Shown: positions 1 to 9,666, numbered from the stretch's first letter. The stretch: DNA of 64,000 nucleotides from Geobacillus subterraneus (GCF_001618685.1 NZ_CP014342.1:1984001-2048000); one strand, 5' to 3'. The notes: generated by a model not told the origin, from the letters alone. Made by a program: numbers and translations.

Positions 1-423
1 CCCTTGGCTGCCGATGTAAATCCAGCTGCCGGCCGTCATTTGCCCGTACATGATCAACCCTTTTTTGTCGAGTTCATGGAAATGGTCCCATGTCGCCCAT
101 GCCGGCACGAGGTTCGAGTTGGCCATGAGCACGCGCGGTGCGTCCGGGTGGGTGCGAAACACCGCGACCGGCTTGCCCGATTGAATGAGCAATGTCTCAT
201 CGTTTTCCAACCGGAGAAGAGTGTCTACAATCGCCTCGTAACATTCCCAGTTGCGCGCCGCTTTCCCGATGCCGCCGTAGACGATCAACTCATCGGGCCG
301 CTCGGCGACATCCGGATGCAAATTGTTGTGCAACATGCGCAGCGCCGCTTCCTGAATCCATCCTTTCGCTCGCCGCGTTGTTCCGGAAAGCGCTTGCACC
401 GTTCGCTTGTCTGTCACCGTCAT
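1..423 (-). CDS. hutU: Urocanate hydratase, N-terminal part (runs off left edge)
   Basis: Translating the minus strand from the ATG at 423 gives 141 codons in frame to the window edge, beginning [14 protein letters not shown] and ending [15 protein letters not shown]. The last segment is a hallmark of the NAD+-dependent urocanate hydratase N-terminal region. The enzyme converts urocanate to imidazolone propionate, the second step of histidine degradation in the cytoplasm. A purine-rich ribosome site (AAAAGGAGAGG) lies just before the ATG. It is downstream of hutG and an AraC-type regulator on the same strand, but a strong terminator at 568-633 separates it from them, so it may have its own promoter in the 140 bp before the start. 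The C-terminal three quarters lie outside the window. Confidence 0.93.
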   Translation of the reverse strand, partial: MTVTDKRTVQALSGTTRRAKGWIQEAALRMLHNNLHPDVAERPDELIVYGGIGKAARNWECYEAIVDTLLRLENDETLLIQSGKPVAVFRTHPDAPRVLMANSNLVPAWATWDHFHELDKKGLIMYGQMTAGSWIYIGSQG

Positions 424-567
424 CCTCTCCTTTTCCCTCTTTGTTTTTATTGTAAAGAAGGGAAGAGAACGGAGATAGATGCACCTCTTTTAAAGGTGAG
501 TCATTTTTTTCGAAATTTCATATTTCTTTCTCCTTCATTGATCCATTTCTTTTGATCGCTGTTCATT

Positions 568-633
568 TTTTTTGAAAAAAACCGCCTACCGCGGTGATGA
601 CCGATACGATCGTTGTTCATCGCGGTAGGCGGT
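568..633 (-). terminator. Rho-independent terminator after the AraC-type regulator
   Basis: Perfect 13-bp arms (581-593 and 621-633, ACCGCCTACCGCG and its complement) enclose a 27-base loop. On the minus strand they are followed directly by a run of six T. The hairpin includes the last codons of the regulator and separates it from hutU. Confidence 0.85.
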
Positions 634-2073
634 CGGCGTCTCATTCAGTTCGGCTTTGAAGACGCGCGTCAAATAATGGGCGGTGCGAAACCCGGTTTGT
701 TCGGCGATTTCTTTAATCGACAAATCCGTCTGCCGAAGCAGCCGTTTCGCTTCCTCAAGCCGCCGGTTCGTCAGCCACTGGCGAAACGTCACGCCGCGCT
801 TTTTCGACAACAAATGGCTGAAATACGCGGGGCTGCGGCCGGCTGCCGCCGCGACCCGCTCCAACGTGAGCGACGGGTCGCGAAAATGGGCTTCCATATA
901 GCGGAGCCCCCGTTCGATGGCGTCGACGCGCGCGTCTGTGTCAGCCCGCCTCGCCTCGTAGAGAAGCCGATATAAAAACAATATCAATTCTTGAACGATG
1001 CGATACAGCACAGGATTGTACAAAATCTCTTGAAACAGGCGCATATACTCGCGTTCGGTCGTGCCGCGGTCCAGGCGGTACGTCTTCATAAACCGCCGGA
1101 TTTGCGCCAAGATGCTCGTCAGCCGCGTGCGCACCATCTCCGGGCTCGGAAACGGAGGCGTCCAATGGGAAAATTCCCGCTGAAGCCATCGCTTGACCGC
1201 TTCATGGTCAAACCGCTCAAGCATCTCGATCCATTGCCGCTGCTCTTCCGGCGTCAGAAACGGATCCAAGTCACGCCACCGCCCATCATCCGGCGCCGGA
1301 GCAATCACTTGCCGGTAGCCGATAAAAAACGTCGTCTCGAGCAGCCGACGAGCGGCTTGGTATCGCCCACGCACCGTTTGTCGGCCATCCGGCGGCATGA
1401 TGACGACCGCCAATGGCTCATGATGTTCCTCCTCCCAATCGCGCAACATCTTCCACGCTTCCTCTTTCCCGTCGCCCGGCAGCTCGGGAAAGAGACAGGC
1501 CGCCATATAGGTCAACGGCAAGACGCGCGCCCGCCGGCGAAACGGATAGTTCGTTAAAAAGCGGACCACTTCAGAAGAGAAGGCAGGCTGTTCGGCCTGC
1601 ACAAGCCATACGTGGGTCGACACGTCAACACAGTCATCGGCAAATAGCGAGCGATAATCGCCATCATGACCGCCAACGCCCGCGGACGGCCGAGAGCGCC
1701 CGTCCCCGGCGGCAAATGAAGCCGCCGTTCGCAACGCTTGCTTCAATTTGGCGGGCTCAAGCGGCTTCACAAGCAAATCGACGCATTGCCAGTCGATCGC
1801 TTGCTTCGCCCGCGCGAATGTCGCCTCCGCGGTTGCAGCAATCACCCGTTGGCAAAACAAGCGGATGCAAGATGTCGCTTTCCCCCACTGTTCATACGGA
1901 ATCATATCCAATTCGACGTACAACAGCTCCGGCGCCTCCCGCTCAAGAAGCGCCATCATCTCCTCGACCGTAGCCGCCGTATATACTTGCTCAATCGGCA
2001 AGGAATACGCGGACACGAGCCAGCGGATCGCCTCCCGTTCGTTGTCATCCCGTTCGGCAATGACCAATTTCAT
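586..2073 (-). CDS. AraC-family response-regulator-like protein in the hut cluster
   Basis: 495 residues. The first ~120 residues resemble a receiver domain: an acidic patch (ERDDNE) near the start, a strand ending in ELDMIP where the phospho-acceptor Asp is expected, and a Lys in LLVKPLEP. The spacing around the Asp is not the usual DxxMP, so phosphorylation is uncertain. A long middle region of unknown fold follows. The last ~100 residues are a clear AraC double helix-turn-helix (LTLERVAAAAGRSPAYFSHL, then IKEIAEQTGFRTAHYLTRVF). The layout is that of YesN-type regulators, but no histidine kinase is adjacent. It starts 46 bp after hutG and precedes hutU, so it is a likely regulator of histidine use; that role is inferred from position. 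No hutP is seen in the window. Confidence 0.8.
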   Translation of the reverse strand: MKLVIAERDDNEREAIRWLVSAYSLPIEQVYTAATVEEMMALLEREAPELLYVELDMIPYEQWGKATSCIRLFCQRVIAATAEATFARAKQAIDWQCVDLLVKPLEPAKLKQALRTAASFAAGDGRSRPSAGVGGHDGDYRSLFADDCVDVSTHVWLVQAEQPAFSSEVVRFLTNYPFRRRARVLPLTYMAACLFPELPGDGKEEAWKMLRDWEEEHHEPLAVVIMPPDGRQTVRGRYQAARRLLETTFFIGYRQVIAPAPDDGRWRDLDPFLTPEEQRQWIEMLERFDHEAVKRWLQREFSHWTPPFPSPEMVRTRLTSILAQIRRFMKTYRLDRGTTEREYMRLFQEILYNPVLYRIVQELILFLYRLLYEARRADTDARVDAIERGLRYMEAHFRDPSLTLERVAAAAGRSPAYFSHLLSKKRGVTFRQWLTNRRLEEAKRLLRQTDLSIKEIAEQTGFRTAHYLTRVFKAELNETPTAYRDEQRSYRSSPR

Positions 2074-2119
2074 CTTCTCACCGCCCCGGCTGCTTTGTGG
2101 AATGACTCGTGCAACGTGT

Positions 2120-3100
2120 TCATCGAACGTTTTCGACGCGGCTTTGCAAACGTCGAAAATGAAGAAGGATGTCTAGGCAAAAAGCAGCGGCGAGCGCCAC
2201 GGTTTTTCCGCCTTCATCCACGAGCGGATTGACTTCGCAAAGATCAACGCTGATCGTGTTCGGATGCGCAACGATGCGGCGAATGAGCGCGCGCACCAGC
2301 GACGGCGCGAGCCCAAACGGCGACGGCGCGCTCACCCCCGGCGCGGCGGCAGCGCTGATGGCGTCCATGCAAATGGTCAACATCACACCGTCATACGTTG
2401 AGGCAAATCGTTCGATCTGTTCATAAGCCGCCTCCATCGGCCCTGCAGTCAGCTGTTCTTCCAACATGTACTCGCATCCATACCGCTGTGCATCCGCAAA
2501 CAGCGCCGCCGTGTTGCCGAGCTTCTGAATCCCTAAGCAGCAATACCCCACCTGTTTGTCCTCATCCAAAATTTGCCGAAACATCGTCCCGGATGTTGGC
2601 CCGTCATCATACGGCCGCAAATCGAAATGGGCATCAATGTTGATGATGCCAAGGCGGACATCCGTCCCTAACGCTTCGCGGACGCCCAAATAATGGCCAT
2701 ACGCCGTCTCATGGCCGCCGCCGATCACCACCGGCGCCGCACCGCTTCGCAGCAGGCGGGAGACAGCTTTGCCGAGTTCAGCTTGGCTTTGTTCGAGACG
2801 TCTATCCACGCAAACGACATCGCCCGCATCAAAGACAGACACTCCTTGCGGAAGATGCCATGGCAGCCGGCCCAACGCCGCTTTCACAGCGGCTGGCGCC
2901 TCTTTCGCCCCTTGGCGGCCTTGGTTGCGGCGCACCCCCTCGTCGCAGGCAAAGCCGATGAGAGCCGCTGCTTGTTCCATCGGCGCCAACGGCTGCGTCA
3001 AATCCAACAAACGAATGCGCTGGTGGAGGCGAAACGCCCGTTCATCGCTCACACTGTCCACCCGCCCCGTCCAGCGGCTTTTCTCGGGTTGTTGGTACAT
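2120..3100 (-). CDS. hutG: Formimidoylglutamase (arginase family)
   Basis: 326 residues. The arginase/agmatinase fold is marked by the manganese-binding segments GGGHETAYGH, NIDAHFDLRP and the later MDAISAAAAPGVSAP stretch. It hydrolyses N-formimidoyl-L-glutamate to glutamate and formamide, the last step of one histidine-degradation route. The ATG at 3100 follows AAAGGGG with 8-bp spacing. It is first in the minus-strand order hutG, AraC-type regulator, hutU. The family also contains agmatinases and arginases; the hut neighbours decide the assignment. Confidence 0.9.
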   Translation of the reverse strand: MYQQPEKSRWTGRVDSVSDERAFRLHQRIRLLDLTQPLAPMEQAAALIGFACDEGVRRNQGRQGAKEAPAAVKAALGRLPWHLPQGVSVFDAGDVVCVDRRLEQSQAELGKAVSRLLRSGAAPVVIGGGHETAYGHYLGVREALGTDVRLGIINIDAHFDLRPYDDGPTSGTMFRQILDEDKQVGYCCLGIQKLGNTAALFADAQRYGCEYMLEEQLTAGPMEAAYEQIERFASTYDGVMLTICMDAISAAAAPGVSAPSPFGLAPSLVRALIRRIVAHPNTISVDLCEVNPLVDEGGKTVALAAAFCLDILLHFRRLQSRVENVR

Positions 3101-3262
3101 CGAATCATCCCCTTTCGACGATCAGCTACCTGTTTCTTTCGCTGCCGCTTCGCCGTTCTCCTTCCTGCAAGGTCAGAAAGAGGTGGGAGAGGGGTTGCTC
3201 GAAATGCCGCTTGGTCCGCTTTCGGAATCCCCTATGTCCCGCTCGCACGAATGACCGGTGTT

Positions 3263-3679
3263 TCATCGTTTTTCCATGATCAGTACAGATGACGTGGCGC
3301 TCGCCACCTCTTTGCCGTTTTGCCGCACGATGGCGGTCACATAGGCGATTGTGCGGCCGAACTTTTCCACTTGCGCCTCGATTTCCGCCTCCCCGGCTTC
3401 CATCGGACGATGAAACGTCGTTTGTAAGTTGATTGAAGCGTGCATTTGATCATCATGAAGCAAGGTCGTCACCGCATACGCCATCACAATATCCGCAGCT
3501 GCGCCGACAAATCCCCCCATAATGACGCCGTTGCCGTTGAGCAGCGATTCACTTACCTTCCATCCCCCTTTCGCATAGCCGTTTTGTGCTTCTGTCAAGC
3601 GAACGCCGAGCGTTGTATCGCACGGCGGCGGCGCGCTTTGGCCGGCGATGACGTCATGCAAGTTGACGGTTGATTTCAT
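3263..3679 (-). CDS. PaaI-family hotdog thioesterase
   Basis: 138 residues, one hotdog domain. The segment NGNGVIMGGFVGAAADIVMAYA has the Gly-Gly turn and long hotdog helix with an Asp at the usual place for acyl-CoA thioesterases of the PaaI/YneP type. The strand TTFHRPMEAGEAEIEAQVEKFGRT is also typical. It probably hydrolyses an acyl- or aryl-CoA in the cytoplasm; the substrate cannot be read from sequence. The ATG at 3679 has GAAAGGGTGG upstream. It stands alone between hutG and the tnpB remnant. A second, distinct hotdog protein lies at 4607-5089. Confidence 0.8.
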   Translation of the reverse strand: MKSTVNLHDVIAGQSAPPPCDTTLGVRLTEAQNGYAKGGWKVSESLLNGNGVIMGGFVGAAADIVMAYAVTTLLHDDQMHASINLQTTFHRPMEAGEAEIEAQVEKFGRTIAYVTAIVRQNGKEVASATSSVLIMEKR

Positions 3680-3758
3680 GCTGTGCCACCCTTTCTGTTT
3701 TCGTATCGTGTTACTTTATTCGCGGGAAGGACGCGATTTCCGTTACAGAAAACTTATA

Positions 3759-3797
3759 AAACTTTTATAAAGCCTTTATCAAACTTTATAAAAGTTT
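3759..3797. repeat. Perfect 14-bp inverted repeat beside the tnpB remnant
   Basis: AAACTTTTATAAAG (3759-3772) and its exact complement (3784-3797) are separated by 11 bases in a very AT-rich patch containing several TTTAT motifs. It could be a terminator-like hairpin or the outer edge of the IS200/IS605-type element. It contrasts with the GC-rich surroundings. Confidence 0.7.
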
Positions 3798-3799
3798 AT

Positions 3800-4435
3800 G
3801 TTTCTTTCCTTGTTCATCGCACCCGATTTCGCCAAAGCTACTCTCGTTGGATGTGGCGCTCCGAAGGCTTCAATTCCCCACTAACGAATGGGTACATGTC
3901 AATAGCCGCTTTTCGTGCTAGGCTATTGACTCACCATATTTTTTTAAGTTTCTACTTGCGTTCACATCCCTGTCTATTTTACTTCCACATTCATCACATA
4001 CAAACGTTCTTTCTGACAAAGAAAGTTTCTCTTTTACAGCCCCACAATGGCTGCAAGTTTTAGACGAAGGGAAGAATCGATCGGCAAGTATCAACTTGAT
4101 CCCATTCCAGGCACACTTATATTCCATTTGCCTTTTAAATTCATGGAATGTTTGTTCTTGGACGGCTTTCGATAGCTTTCTGTTCTTTAGCATTCCATGA
4201 GTATTTAAGCTCTCCATGACTACATACTCTGGCTTGGTTTTCACCAAAGATGCAGTGATTTGATGAATAGAATTGTGCCTGATGTGTTTTAGCCTTCGAT
4301 AGGTCTTTCGAACAAGGAATTCCAACTTCTTTATATTGTTTGTTTTTCTGTAACGGTATTCACCTCTATACACAACTTGTATAATAGTTTTTGCAAATTG
4401 TATATAGAGTTTTACGAAATTTTATAAATTTATTT
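3800..4435 (-). mobile_element. IS200/IS605-type element remnant (approximate limits)
   Basis: An AT-rich island of about 640 bp holds a shortened tnpB gene and nothing like tnpA. The upstream edge (minus-strand sense) carries TTTAT followed by AAAATTTCGTAAAAC at about 4400-4435, which could be a left end next to a target motif. The downstream edge lies somewhere between the tnpB stop at 3918 and the inverted repeat at 3759-3797. Limits are inferred from base composition, not from a confirmed junction. Confidence 0.6.
3918..4373 (-). pseudogene. tnpB: TnpB (RNA-guided nuclease of IS200/IS605), truncated
   Basis: 151 residues from a GTG at 4373, against roughly 370-400 for full TnpB. It keeps the second RuvC acid (VVMESLN, E54), a zinc ribbon (CSHC at 107-110, CDEC at 126-129) and the last RuvC acid (DRDVNAS, D136). 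The N-terminal domains with the first RuvC Asp are missing. Compared with the family as I remember it, the stretch between KTNNIKKLE and TYRRLKHIR also seems shortened, suggesting two deletions. Without the first catalytic Asp it should not cut DNA. It could still bind RNA or repress, as some inactivated relatives do, but that is speculation. Confidence 0.8.
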
Positions 4436-4548
4436 TAACTGTTCCATGCCTTCCTAGACCCCAACAATGACAAGGGGGATGATGGGCTTGGCCCGCCAGC
4501 GCGAGCTGAACTGCAGGGGGCGCTCAATTCTTCACCGCCCTCAGCGGC

Positions 4549-4596
4549 AAAGCGCCGAAGAAAGCGCTAACAAAAACAGCGGCTTTTCGGCGCTTT
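4549..4596. terminator. Hairpin between the tnpB remnant and the hotdog gene
   Basis: Arms AAAGCGCCGAA (549-559) and TTCGGCGCTTT (586-596) are exact complements around a 26-base loop that holds a smaller hairpin. A T-run follows on the plus side; on the minus side, where it would end the 4607-5089 gene, only TTT follows. Confidence 0.45.
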
Positions 4597-4606
4597 TTGC
4601 TGTTTG

Positions 4607-5089
4607 TTAAGGGCGGACAAATGTTTTCGGCATCACGACGGCGATGACTTGCCCGCGGGCGCATAATTCGCCATTGGCGAACACTTCGGTGTCAACTTGC
4701 CATTTTTTCGGATGAATTTCCGTCACTGTGCCGACGGCCACAAGCGGCACCCCGTGCGGCGTCGGTTTGAGAAAATCAACATGCAATGAAGCGGTGACAA
4801 AGCGCGGTGGCGCTTCCCCGCTGCCCGGCTCATGGCCGTTTTTCCGGTGCAGCGCCAGCGCCGCTGAACCGGTGCCGTGGCAGTCGATGAGCGAGGCGAT
4901 CAGCCCGCCATACACAAATCCAGGGATGGCTGTATGTTCGGGGCGCGGCGTGTATACGGTCACCGTCTTGTCCCCTTGCCATCCGGTGCGGAAATGGTGG
5001 CCGTGCTCGTTCAAACGGCCACAGCCATAGCACCAAGCGAATTCATCCGGATAGTCGTCTTGAATAGCGTGAACGATCGTTTCTTCCAC
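4607..5089 (-). CDS. Hotdog thioesterase with CxxCGxxN motif
   Basis: 160 residues from a GTG at 5089 behind GAGGAGATTTC. The N-terminus has CYGCGRLNEHGHHF, a motif seen in THEM4/PaaI-like thioesterases, followed by the hotdog core VYGGLIASLIDCHGTGSAALAL with the Gly-Gly turn and Asp. It probably acts on an acyl-CoA; the substrate is unknown. It differs clearly from the thioesterase at 3263, so this is not a simple duplication. It may be read with the VOC gene upstream, but about 325 bp containing hairpins lie between them. Confidence 0.75.
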   Translation of the reverse strand: MEETIVHAIQDDYPDEFAWCYGCGRLNEHGHHFRTGWQGDKTVTVYTPRPEHTAIPGFVYGGLIASLIDCHGTGSAALALHRKNGHEPGSGEAPPRFVTASLHVDFLKPTPHGVPLVAVGTVTEIHPKKWQVDTEVFANGELCARGQVIAVVMPKTFVRP

Positions 5090-5414
5090 GAAATCTCCTC
5101 CCCTCTTTTTCTAGTATATCATCCAATCGGAAAGGCCTCGACCCCTAAAGCGCACTTTTCGCCCCAAAGTTGCTGTCCATGCCACAATGAGCGTCGTGAA
5201 CAACGAAGCTGCTCCATCGGGAATCGTTCCCGAATGTCAGCCCTAACACACACGGACCGCCATCCGTACAAAGCGAAGCTGACAGACCTATGCCACCGCT
5301 CGGCGTGCGGTCAAGGCAAGAAAATAGAAGGAGGCGCCAGCCACGCTCTGGCGCCCAAAGCCCGATCGATGGCGACAGGCGGCCGAAATCGCAGGCCGCC
5401 TGTTTTCATTCTTC
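5090..5414. other. Intergenic region with two GC-rich hairpins
   Basis: No convincing gene. It holds two inverted repeats: GGCGCCA/TGGCGCC (5333-5339 and 5349-5355) and ACAGGCGGCC/GGCCGCCTGT (5375-5384 and 5393-5402). The first is followed on the minus strand by a T-rich stretch and may end the VOC transcript. The second has its short T-run on the plus side. Confidence 0.5.
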
Positions 5415-5798
5415 TTATCGTTCCGGCTCGTAAAATTCGATCCATTCCCCGTCCGGGCCGAGGAAAAACAAATATTTCGCCCCGTTCGGAAGCTCCGTAA
5501 TGTCCTCCCAAACGAGCGGGACGCCAAGCGACACGAGCCGCTCTTTCTCCTGCTCAATGCCTTCGACTGTAAAGGCAACATGATGCACTTTTCCTTCCGT
5601 CGGCAAATTCGGATTGTATCCTTCAATCAGCTCGACGATGATCTGTCCGTCAAGCCCTAAAAACGCCAGTTTCATCGTCCCGTTTGTATGGATCATCTCG
5701 CTGAGCAGCTCGAGGCCGACGACGTTTTGATAAAATGCTTTTGATGTTTCAATATCTTTCACCTGGATGCCAACGTGTTCAAATTTTTTGACTGCCAT
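5415..5798 (-). CDS. VOC-superfamily protein (glyoxalase I type)
   Basis: 127 residues if started at the ATG at 5798 (MAVKKFEHVGIQV), which has AAAGGA 10 bases upstream; a longer in-frame start at 5825 would overlap the previous gene. Two beta-alpha-beta modules carry a complete metal-ligand set: His in EHVGIQV, Glu in IIVELIE, His in VHHVAFTV and Glu in EWIEFYE. This points to a metal-dependent lyase, isomerase or dioxygenase of the lactoylglutathione lyase/methylmalonyl-CoA epimerase type. It starts 16 bp after the 111-residue gene that follows the S-box riboswitch, so it is probably controlled by S-adenosylmethionine. The substrate is unknown. Confidence 0.8.
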   Translation of the reverse strand: MAVKKFEHVGIQVKDIETSKAFYQNVVGLELLSEMIHTNGTMKLAFLGLDGQIIVELIEGYNPNLPTEGKVHHVAFTVEGIEQEKERLVSLGVPLVWEDITELPNGAKYLFFLGPDGEWIEFYEPER

Positions 5799-5814
5799 TC
5801 GTTGTTCTTCCTTT

Positions 5815-6150
5815 CTATGATTCAATGGAAAACACAGCCCGCAAATACGGGGTCATTCGTGGTGGGAAAATGTCCTTTTTTCCTAGCTCCATCCATACAT
5901 AGCGGTCAAGAGCATACGGTCCTTCCGCTTTCCATTCCTCCGCCTCATCGTTCGTCAGCACGATGGAAAACATCGCTCCTTGCGCTTCCCCATACAAGTG
6001 GATATAGCCGTCCCCGCGGTCGATATGCACCACCGCCTGCCGATCGAACCGGATGAGCTCCGTCCGCACGCAGCGCATGACATGAACAGCAAACGTCGCC
6101 GCCGGCAAATGCGCCGCCATGCAAGCGCGCAGCGACAGTCGTTCCGCCAC
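5815..6150 (-). CDS. Uncharacterised 111-residue protein behind a SAM riboswitch
   Basis: GTG start at 6150 after AAAGGGAGGTGAGGGGGAAGCA, a strong ribosome site. I do not recognise a family. The sequence has no signal peptide and no convincing membrane helix, a basic, Cys-containing N-terminal half (VMRCVRTELIRFDRQAVVHI) and an acidic stretch (TNDEAEEWKAEG). Its leader carries an S-box aptamer and terminator, so expression should rise when S-adenosylmethionine is low. With the VOC gene it forms a two-gene unit. A role in methionine, sulfur or methyl-group metabolism follows from the riboswitch only. Confidence 0.7.
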   Translation of the reverse strand: MAERLSLRACMAAHLPAATFAVHVMRCVRTELIRFDRQAVVHIDRGDGYIHLYGEAQGAMFSIVLTNDEAEEWKAEGPYALDRYVWMELGKKDIFPPRMTPYLRAVFSIES

Positions 6151-6176
6151 TGCTTCCCCCTCACCTCCCTTTCAAT

Positions 6177-6214
6177 AAAAAACCCCCTTCCGCCTCGGAA
6201 TGATGCGAAAGGGG
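6177..6214 (-). terminator. Riboswitch expression-platform terminator
   Basis: On the minus strand CCCCTTTCGC pairs with GCGGAAGGGG (one mismatch), followed by GGTTTTTTATT. It lies between the S-box aptamer and the GTG at 6150, as expected for S-box transcription attenuation. Confidence 0.85.
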
Positions 6215-6218
6215 ATAG

Positions 6219-6327
6219 CCGTTCTTATCATCCAAAGCGACATCGCTTTGCGGGTGTTAGCACCTTGCCAGCGGCAGGTTGCTGTGGGGTCATCAAGCCC
6301 GTTCTCTCGCCCACTCTTGATAAGACG
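6219..6327 (-). promoter_or_regulatory. SAM-I (S-box) riboswitch aptamer
   Basis: Read on the minus strand it shows the S-box landmarks in order: CTTATCAAGAGTGG, then GAGAGAACGGGC, then TTGATGACCCC, CAGCAACCTGC, GCAAGGTGCTAACACC, a variable stem (CAAAGCGATGTCGCTTTG) and the closing GATAAGAA that pairs with the opening CTTATC. The terminator at 6177-6214 follows. Binding of S-adenosylmethionine should favour termination upstream of the 111-residue gene. Confidence 0.93.
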
Positions 6328-6344
6328 TATGTAATTTACCTCTT

Positions 6345-6373
6345 ATGTTACCATAAGTGGGCAAAGGCAACAA
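6345..6373 (-). promoter_or_regulatory. Sigma-A promoter for the S-box transcript
   Basis: TTGTTG (-35, 6368-6373) and TAACAT (-10, 6345-6350) are 17 bp apart on the minus strand, placing the start of transcription about 10-15 bases before the aptamer. Confidence 0.6.
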
Positions 6374-6634
6374 CTTTTTTGTTTATTCTGTCTACTTCAA
6401 CCTTTGCGATGTTGACTGTTTGACGCTGAGACATAGACGAGACGACAGGCCGTTTCGTTTCTTCGCAGCTGTTGTGTTTCATTTTGTTTGAGCATTTAGC
6501 ACATAGTTTTAGGAAATAGGATAGTGGCTTTCTCTCGTTTTTCGTGCCGCCCGCTAATAAATCGAAGCTTGTGAGGGCTTGCATTAGAACCGATTTCCGC
6601 TGCCAAACTGGCAACTGCGCCTCTCGTTTCAGCC
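6351..6634. other. Intergenic region between glpK and the S-box leader
   Basis: About 280 bp with no open frame that resembles a protein and no repeat. It contains the -35 region of the S-box promoter at its left end and is otherwise featureless to me. Confidence 0.5.
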
Positions 6635-6670
6635 ACAAAAAAACGGACACCCTTAGCGAAGGGCATCCGT
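6635..6670 (-). terminator. Terminator after glpK
   Basis: ACGGACACCCTT (from 6643) pairs with AAGGGCATCCGT (to 6670) around a CGCT loop, with one mismatch. On the minus strand seven T follow. It lies 10 bp past the glpK stop. Confidence 0.9.
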
Positions 6671-6679
6671 CTTCCCTTG

Positions 6680-9063
<2,384 letters not shown>

Positions 9064-9151
9064 TTGCTCGCTTCCTCCTTTTCATTCGCGGTTTCTTCTT
9101 TTATTTCCTGCTTCGGCGGACCTTCCGGAAGGATGCCTGTTGGGCGAAAAA

Positions 9152-9196
9152 CAAAAAACCCACACACTTCCCCCTAACAAGGGAACATGTGTGGGT
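9152..9196 (-). promoter_or_regulatory. glpFK leader terminator/antiterminator hairpin
   Basis: On the minus strand ACCCACACATGTTCCC pairs with GGGGAAGTGTGTGGGT and is followed by six T. It lies between the promoter (9234-9263) and the glpF ATG. In B. subtilis, GlpP with glycerol-3-phosphate prevents termination at such a leader hairpin; the same control is inferred here. Confidence 0.8.
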
Positions 9197-9233
9197 CTCC
9201 GTTTCTCCGCCACAAACTCATTAACTTGTCTCT

Positions 9234-9263
9234 AGCATAGCGCAAATGTGTAAGCGTTGTCAA
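9234..9263 (-). promoter_or_regulatory. Sigma-A promoter of glpFK
   Basis: TTGACA (9258-9263) and TATGCT (9234-9239) on the minus strand, 18 bp apart. The -35 overlaps the cre site, and the promoter starts at the very end of the Spo0M-like gene. Confidence 0.85.
9249..9262. promoter_or_regulatory. cre (CcpA) operator at glpFK
   Basis: TGTAAGCGTTGTCA on the plus strand fits the consensus TGWAANCGNTNWCA at every position. It overlaps the -35 of the glpFK promoter, so CcpA bound here should block transcription when preferred sugars are present. Confidence 0.88.
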
Positions 9264-9264
9264 C

Positions 9265-9666
9265 CTATTTTTTCGGCAAAATTTGCACATAGTCGAAGTC
9301 GAGCGTATCGACCGCGTCTTCGATATGAAGGCGGGTGATGAACCGGTACGACCGGCCCGGGCGCGATGGCGGCAAGGTTTCCGGAATCGTGTAGGAAAAC
9401 GGGATTTCCTTTTTCTCGCTCGGCTTGATCGCGAACGCTCCGGCCGCCGGGATGACAGCCACGACCGCATCGCGCTCCTTGCCGTTTTCGATCGTTTTTT
9501 GCACAAGCTCGACGTCGAGCCGCTCGATCCTTTGTTCCACCGTTCCGCCGTAAATGTGGACGATCCCTTGAATCACTTCTCCTTGGCGCCATAACGATTT
9601 ATTTAAGATCAAGTCGACGTGCGCCGACCCGACTCCGACTTTTGACATCATTTTGCGCAATAACAC
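9265..9666 (-). CDS. Short Spo0M-like (arrestin-fold) protein
   Basis: 133 residues from the GTG at 9666, which has AAAGAGG 8 bases upstream; the first in-frame GTG at 9675 touches that site. The sequence (LRKMMSKVGVGSAHVDLILN, GTVEQRIERLDVELVQ, PSEKKEIPFSYTIPETLP) matches the N-terminal arrestin-like domain of the sporulation-control protein Spo0M, but B. subtilis Spo0M is about 258 residues. The stop at 9265 runs straight into the glpF promoter and I see no continuation in another frame there, so this looks like a genuine half-length form. It has its own promoter, cre site and leader hairpin. Confidence 0.75.
   Translation of the reverse strand: MLLRKMMSKVGVGSAHVDLILNKSLWRQGEVIQGIVHIYGGTVEQRIERLDVELVQKTIENGKERDAVVAVIPAAGAFAIKPSEKKEIPFSYTIPETLPPSRPGRSYRFITRLHIEDAVDTLDFDYVQILPKK

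Noticed and set aside
4-555. 183-residue plus-strand frame at the left edge
   Set aside because: It is antisense to hutU, whose minus-strand translation gives clear urocanate hydratase sequence.
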